52,765 nt of DNA, from assembly GCA_938020565.1 (NCBI GenBank), contig CALIHP010000069.1, forward strand, positions 1 through 52,765, given 5' to 3'. Made by a program: the position numbers and the translations under genes. Under the pieces are notes generated by a model. It saw nothing but the letters and a program-made list of their open reading frames with translations, ran no database searches and was not told the DNA's origin. The DNA comes from an uncultured Anaerolineaceae bacterium. Lineage in GTDB: Bacteria; Chloroflexota; Anaerolineae; Anaerolineales; Anaerolineaceae. Positions 49,036 to 52,765 of the stretch are shown piece after piece (position 1 is the first letter of the stretch; each line of letters begins with the position of its first letter).

Positions 49036-49063
49036 TTGACACCAGGTTGAAAGGCGGTAGAAT
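49036..49063 (+). promoter_or_regulatory. promoter of the metal-resistance operon
   Basis: A perfect TTGACA (49036-49041), 16-nt spacer and TAGAAT (49058-49063), the best -35 in the window. Start expected near 49070, exactly where the operator repeats begin. Confidence 0.75.
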
Positions 49064-49069
49064 AGCGTT

Positions 49070-49115
49070 AACAGTTGAACGGTAAATCAACTGTTCAATT
49101 GTTCAATCGTTCAAA
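49070..49115 (+). promoter_or_regulatory. ArsR/CadC-type operator with inverted and direct repeats
   Basis: AACAGTTGA (49070-49078) and TCAACTGTT (49087-49095) form a 9-bp inverted repeat with an 8-nt spacer. It is followed by three direct copies of GTTCAA at an 8-nt period (49093, 49101, 49109), with an inverted TTGAAC at 49075. SmtB/ZiaR/CadC operators use similar TGAA/TTCA half-sites, so binding at the transcription start would repress the operon until metal is bound. Confidence 0.65.
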
Positions 49116-49142
49116 TGAGAGGAACGAAGCGAAAGGGGCGTC

Positions 49143-49523
49143 ATGGAGATTCGAAAGAGAACGGAAATCGTGAACGAGGTTTGCGACTGTGCCGTGGTTC
49201 ATCAGGATATTGTCGAGCTGGTCCGCGGCAGGTTGCTTTCCGAGGAGAACTACTACGATCTCGCCGATATCTTTAAGGTTTTCGGCGACAGCACGCGTGT
49301 TCGAATCCTGTCGGCGTTGGATGTGCATGAAATGTGCGTCTGCGATCTGGCGAATGTGCTGAGCATGACGAAATCGGCGGTTTCGCACCAGCTGAGGATT
49401 CTGCGTACGAATAATCTGGTTTCGGCGCGGCGCGATGGGAAGAACATGTTCTATTCGTTGGCTGACGATCATATCCAATCTATTTTCGAATTGGCGCTCG
49501 AACATCTTAATGAAGACCGGTAA
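49143..49523 (+). CDS. metal-responsive ArsR/SmtB family repressor (CadC/ZiaR-like)
   Basis: A 126-residue repressor with both known metal sites. The thiolate site has CDCAVVH near the N-terminus and CVCDL in the recognition region (residues about 60-64), as in CadC. The alpha-5 site has D-x-H then H-x2-E in DDHIQSIFELALEHLNE, exactly the SmtB/ZiaR zinc spacing. The helix-turn-helix is NVLSMTKSAVSHQLRILRTN. It should release the operator on binding Zn, Cd or Pb. Upstream of and 21 nt from the P1B ATPase gene. Confidence 0.93.
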   Translation: MEIRKRTEIVNEVCDCAVVHQDIVELVRGRLLSEENYYDLADIFKVFGDSTRVRILSALDVHEMCVCDLANVLSMTKSAVSHQLRILRTNNLVSARRDGKNMFYSLADDHIQSIFELALEHLNEDR

Positions 49524-49544
49524 CAGGCCGGGGGAGTGCGTGAA

Positions 49545-51656
49545 ATGACCAGACGTTACGTTTTAGGAGGGTTGACTTGTCCGGTTTGCGCCGGGAAAAT
49601 CGAGGAGCGGATCCGATCGCTCGACGGGGTGGCGTCCGCTTCGATCGATTTGATGAAGGAGTCGCTGATGATCGAGTTCGCTGAAAGCGACGGCGGGCTG
49701 ACGCTGGTCGAGGTTCAGCGGCTGGTCGACGAGATCGAGGATGGGGTAACGGTCCGGGCGCCGGAGAGCGGCGCCGTGCCTGAGGCGGAGGCGGAAGAGG
49801 CGGAAAGCGGATTTTCCGCTTTTCTGGAGACGAAGAAGCTTTTCCGGCTCTGCGCGGCGCTGGCGCTGTTCCTGATTGGATTGTTGGTGGAAGGCGCCTC
49901 GCCCGCGGCTGCGCGGATGCTGCTGATTGTTGCGTACGTGACCGCGGGGATTGACGTTTTTCTGGAAACCCTGGAACAGCTTCGCCACGGCGACTGGTTT
50001 AATGAGGCGTTTTTAATGACGCTGGCGTCGGTCGGCGCGATGGTTCTCGGGGACGTTTCCGAGGCGGCGGCGGTGATGATCTTCTTTCAGTTTGGCGAAT
50101 ACCTGCAGGGGGTGGCGGTATCCCGTTCACGGCGCTCGATCTCTGATTTAATGGATATCCGACCGGAGTCGGCGAACCGGTTGATCGACGGAGAGACGGT
50201 TCAGGTCGTTCCGGAAGCGCTTGAGGTTGGTGACGAGATCCTGATCCGTCCGGGCGAACGGGTCCCGATCGATGGGATTATTCTCAGTGGATCGTCGTCG
50301 CTGGATACGACGGCGCTGACCGGGGAGTCGATCCCGCGAGACGCCGCCGCCGGCGACGAAATCAGCGCCGGATCGATTAACCTGAGCGGGGTTATTCGGG
50401 TCCGCGTTGTCCGGCGGTTCGCCGAGTCCGCTGTCATGCGGATTTTGAACCTGGTCGAAAACGCGACGGCGAAAAAGACGAAAACGGAACGGTTTATTAC
50501 CCGGTTCGCGAAGGTTTATACGCCGGCGGTGATCGCGGCGGCGGCGCTCCTGGCGATCGTTCCGCCGCTGGTGACCGGGGGGGATTGGACGGTCTGGGTT
50601 CGCCGGAGTTTCGTTTTTCTGGTGACGTCCTGCCCCTGCGCGCTCGTGATTTCGATTCCGCTGGGTTATTTCGCCGGGATCGGGAAGGCTTCCGCGAACG
50701 GGATCTTGTTTAAAGGGACGACATACTTGGAACTGCTGAAGAACGTTGAAACGGTCGCGTTCGATAAGACCGGGACGCTGACGCGGGGTTTCTTCAGCGT
50801 TACCGGGATTCTTCCGGCGGCGCTTCCGGAAGAGAAGATTCTTGAAGCCGCGGCTTACGCTGAATCCGAGTCGACGCATCCGATCGCAAGGTCGATTCTC
50901 AATGCGTTCGGAAAGCCGATTGAACGCGAGCGGATTTCCGAGATCCATGAGGCTGCGGGACAGGGGATCCTCGCCGTTTTCGACGGAAAGCGGCTGGCGG
51001 TCGGGAATGATCGGCTGCTGATCGCGGAGGGGATCGCGTTCGAACCGTCGGCGCGTCCGGGTACGGTTGTTTACGTCGCGGTGGACGGGCGCTTCGCTGG
51101 AACGATCGTCGTCGGCGACCAGCTGAAATCCGACAGCGCAGCGGCGGTCGCGGCGTTGAAGGACTGCGGTGTCCGACGGACGGTGTTGGTGACGGGAGAT
51201 AATCGGGCGACGGCGGAAGCGTTTGCTTCCGAGCTGGGGATTTCGGAGGTGTATTGCGGGCTGCTCCCGGATCGGAAGGTCGAGGTGGTCGAGAAACTGA
51301 TCCAGGAGAAGACGGGTCCGGGCGCGGTCGTTTTCGTCGGCGATGGGATCAACGATGCGCCGGTTTTAGCGCGCGCGGATATCGGCGTAGCGATGGGGGG
51401 CGCGGGATCAGAGGCTGCGATCGAGGCGGCGGATATCGTGATCTTAAAAGATGAGCCCTCGAAGATCGCTGAGGCGATCCGGATCGCGCGGCGGACGGAC
51501 GGGATCGTGCGTCAGAACGTTATTTTCAGTCTGGCCGGGAAGGCGGTTTTCCTTCTGCTTGGGATGCTGGGGCTGACCGGCATGTGGCAGGCGGTTTTTG
51601 CCGATGTCGGGATCATGCTGATCGCGGTCCTGAACGCGATGCGGATTCTGCGCTGA
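49545..51656 (+). CDS. heavy-metal P1B-type ATPase (Zn/Cd/Pb exporter, CadA/ZntA-like)
   Basis: A 703-residue ATP-driven metal exporter. An N-terminal HMA domain has GGLTCPVCAGKIE (two Cys near residues 12 and 15). Membrane helices carry the CPCALVIS metal site (about residue 362). The catalytic DKTGTLT aspartate is near residue 407, HPIARSI follows, and GDGINDAP is near residue 604. CPC with the ArsR partner points to divalent Zn/Cd/Pb rather than copper. The ATG at 49545 has GGGGGAG at 8 nt; a GTG at 49536 is less likely. A terminator follows. Confidence 0.94.
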   Translation: MTRRYVLGGLTCPVCAGKIEERIRSLDGVASASIDLMKESLMIEFAESDGGLTLVEVQRLVDEIEDGVTVRAPESGAVPEAEAEEAESGFSAFLETKKLFRLCAALALFLIGLLVEGASPAAARMLLIVAYVTAGIDVFLETLEQLRHGDWFNEAFLMTLASVGAMVLGDVSEAAAVMIFFQFGEYLQGVAVSRSRRSISDLMDIRPESANRLIDGETVQVVPEALEVGDEILIRPGERVPIDGIILSGSSSLDTTALTGESIPRDAAAGDEISAGSINLSGVIRVRVVRRFAESAVMRILNLVENATAKKTKTERFITRFAKVYTPAVIAAAALLAIVPPLVTGGDWTVWVRRSFVFLVTSCPCALVISIPLGYFAGIGKASANGILFKGTTYLELLKNVETVAFDKTGTLTRGFFSVTGILPAALPEEKILEAAAYAESESTHPIARSILNAFGKPIERERISEIHEAAGQGILAVFDGKRLAVGNDRLLIAEGIAFEPSARPGTVVYVAVDGRFAGTIVVGDQLKSDSAAAVAALKDCGVRRTVLVTGDNRATAEAFASELGISEVYCGLLPDRKVEVVEKLIQEKTGPGAVVFVGDGINDAPVLARADIGVAMGGAGSEAAIEAADIVILKDEPSKIAEAIRIARRTDGIVRQNVIFSLAGKAVFLLLGMLGLTGMWQAVFADVGIMLIAVLNAMRILR

Positions 51657-51675
51657 GACGAGATGATCTATCTGT

Positions 51676-51704
51676 GGAGCCGGGATGTGTCCGGCTCCTT
51701 TTTT
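51676..51704 (+). terminator. intrinsic terminator of the metal-resistance operon
   Basis: GGAGCCGG (51676-51683) and CCGGCTCC (51691-51698) with a 7-nt loop, followed by six Ts (51699-51704). It stands 20 nt after the ATPase gene and just before the convergent GT2 stop. Confidence 0.9.
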
Positions 51705-51720
51705 ATATCGGGGTTGGTTC

Positions 51721-52398
51721 TTATTTCGAAAGGCGGAGGCGCTTAAACGCCAGAATCGACATTTTCGTGAACCCGGTGATCTGATACCAGGCGGTTTGCT
51801 TGCTCTTCTCGTCATGATAGATCGTCGAGATCGGAACCCAGCCGATTTCCCAGCCGCGTTCGCGGCAAACGATGATCATTTCGATCGCGAAGTTGTATCC
51901 GGCTTCGTTGGTTTCGAGGAAGGCTTCGATCATGCGCCGGTCGAGAAGCCGATAGCCGCATTGGTTGTCTTCAAGGTATTCACCGACGATTGCGGACAGG
52001 ACGACGCGGCTGAAGGTGTTCGGGATCCGGCGGCGGAGCGGGATTTTTTTGTAGTCGCGTGCGCCGATAATCAGCGGCTCCCGCTTCGCTTCATAACGTT
52101 CGATAAATTGCTGCGCTTCGGATGGGTCATGCTGCCCGTCGGCGTCGATCAGCAAAGCGGCGTCAAATCCGTTTCCCAACGCCCACCGCAGCCCGTCCCG
52201 CGTCGACGCGCCGACGCCGAGGTTGTACCCGCGCGACAGGACGACGACGCCTTCGGCTTCGGCGACGGCTTTGGTTCGATCTGCTGATCCGTCGTCCACG
52301 ACGACGATGGTTTTAAAGGTTTTTTTGAGTCGCTGTAAGATTTCCGGAAGTTTTTTTTCTTCGTTGTACGCCGGAAGGATGACGGCTGTGTTGATCAT
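51721..52398 (-). CDS. GT2 family glycosyltransferase (DPM1/polyprenol type)
   Basis: A 225-residue soluble GT-A enzyme: TAVILPAYNEEKKLPEIL, VVDDGSADRTK, and LIDADGQHDPSEAQ with the metal-binding DxD. There is no C-terminal membrane domain, as in dolichyl/polyprenyl-phosphate mannosyl- or glucosyltransferases of the short type; the donor is unknown. The ATG at 52398 is chosen (GAAAGG about 7 nt upstream); an in-frame ATG at 52416 would add six residues. Its leader on this strand is nearly all purines. Confidence 0.87.
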   Translation of the reverse strand: MINTAVILPAYNEEKKLPEILQRLKKTFKTIVVVDDGSADRTKAVAEAEGVVVLSRGYNLGVGASTRDGLRWALGNGFDAALLIDADGQHDPSEAQQFIERYEAKREPLIIGARDYKKIPLRRRIPNTFSRVVLSAIVGEYLEDNQCGYRLLDRRMIEAFLETNEAGYNFAIEMIIVCRERGWEIGWVPISTIYHDEKSKQTAWYQITGFTKMSILAFKRLRLSK

Positions 52399-52417
52399 GT
52401 TTCGGCCTTTCTTCATT

Positions 52418-52486
52418 TATTTCTTTTTCTTTCCTTTTTTTCTTTTTTTCTTCTCTCTAAAAGAGCAATTTTGTTTTTTTTCTTTC
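52418..52486. repeat. polypyrimidine tract
   Basis: Plus strand bases 52418-52486 are almost entirely C and T apart from one AAAAGAGCAA and one G interruption, with long T runs. It forms the purine-rich leader of the minus-strand GT2 gene. Such tracts can slip during replication or form triplexes; no function is visible. Confidence 0.5.
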
Positions 52487-52522
52487 TGAGAGAAAGAGGA
52501 CCGCGGGCCCTCTTTCTCTCAG
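52486..52522. repeat. 14-bp inverted repeat
   Basis: CTGAGAGAAAGAGG (52486-52499) and CCTCTTTCTCTCAG (52509-52522) are perfect complements around a 9-nt loop. The right arm is part of the first unit of the terminal tandem repeat. No T-run follows on either strand, so it is not an obvious intrinsic terminator. Confidence 0.6.
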
Positions 52523-52765
52523 GCTCTCAATCTCCCGAAGGTTCAATTTTCTGATTTCTTCCGCGGCGGCGTCGCTCAGGTCGATTTTTCAAAAGTCTGC
52601 CGCGGGCTCTCTTTCTCAGGCTCTCAATCTCCCGAAGGTTCAATTTTCTGATCTCTTCCGCGGCGGCGTCGCTCAGGTCGATTTTTCAAAAGGCTGCCGC
52701 AGGCTCTCTTTCTCAGGCTCTCAATCTCCCGAAGGTTCAATTTTCTGATTTCTTCCGCGGCGGCG
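52501..52765. repeat. 97-bp tandem repeat running off the window end
   Basis: Units start at 52521, 52618 and 52715 with a constant period of 97 bp; the first two full copies differ at three positions, the third is cut after 51 bp by the window edge, and 52501-52520 resembles the end of a preceding copy with 2 extra bases. Because 97 is not a multiple of three, no frame stays open through many units. Nothing in it looks like a CRISPR repeat-spacer pattern, since the whole unit is conserved. Confidence 0.85.

Noticed and set aside
52501..52765. CRISPR array
   Set aside because: The entire 97-bp unit is conserved; there are no short repeats with unique spacers and no cas genes.

Overview
The window is a dense, GC-rich chromosomal segment (about 55-60% G+C by eye) from a bacterium with ordinary sigma70-type promoters and Shine-Dalgarno sites. 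The best guess is a member of the Chloroflexota (Anaerolineae-like). This is inference from the joint picture: an S10-spc-alpha ribosomal cluster starting at rplC, zinc forms of S14, S4, L36 and L24, a MutL with an endonuclease motif, a FakA/Asp23 pair, and a threonine synthase with an N-terminal zinc-ribbon-like segment. No rRNA, tRNA or CRISPR array was seen.

Layout. 1-7.5 kb: a leucine-rich-repeat protein, a YihY-type membrane protein, a small acidic protein, a NUDIX hydrolase and an MgtC-like protein on +, then a YfhO-type membrane protein and an exported M28 peptidase on -. 7.5-8.85 kb: a conspicuously AT-richer insert with an intact AAA ATPase and a truncated DUF4276-like partner, abutting the promoter of the ribosomal cluster. 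8.85-25.85 kb: one long + strand cluster rplC-rplD-rplW-rplB-rpsS-rplV-rpsC-rplP-rpmC-rpsQ-rplN-rplX-rplE-rpsN-rpsH-rplF-rplR-rpsE-rpmD-rplO-secY-adk-map-rpmJ-rpsM-rpsK-rpsD-rpoA-rplQ-truA-rplM-rpsI, with a structured 5' leader, an internal promoter before rpmJ, hairpins between rpsM and rpsK, and an intrinsic terminator. rpsJ and infA are not in their usual places.

26-33.8 kb: a methyltransferase, mutL-degV-tilS on +, then a GNAT acetyltransferase, a tyrosine-recombinase-fold protein that has lost most catalytic residues, and an AzlCD amino-acid exporter on -. 34-37.3 kb: a long, strongly structured untranslated leader ahead of a small exported protein, an exported glycine-rich repeat (beta-helix-like) protein, and an AIM24/TIGR00266 protein. 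37.4-45.1 kb: a Crp/Fnr regulator, an unannotated 50-codon ORF, and a minus-strand operon gntR - GT-C-like membrane protein - thrC - GT2 - PLP enzyme. 45.2-48.8 kb: folD, an FtsB/DivIC-like protein, fakA and asp23. 49-51.7 kb: a metal-responsive ArsR/CadC repressor with its operator and a Zn/Cd-type P1B ATPase. 51.7 kb to the end: a GT2 glycosyltransferase, a polypyrimidine tract, a 14-bp hairpin and the start of a 97-bp tandem repeat that runs off the window.

Functional links: DegV (FakB) and FakA, 18 kb apart, would together phosphorylate exogenous fatty acids; the CadC-like repressor should control the adjacent ATPase; the GntR protein should control its own five-gene operon. The less explained parts are the leader at 34.1-34.4 kb with its exported proteins, the degraded AAA/DUF4276 pair at the ribosomal promoter, the inactive-looking recombinase and the terminal repeat. 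Several genes have a TATAAT box 6-7 nt before an ATG, which suggests leaderless transcription is in use.
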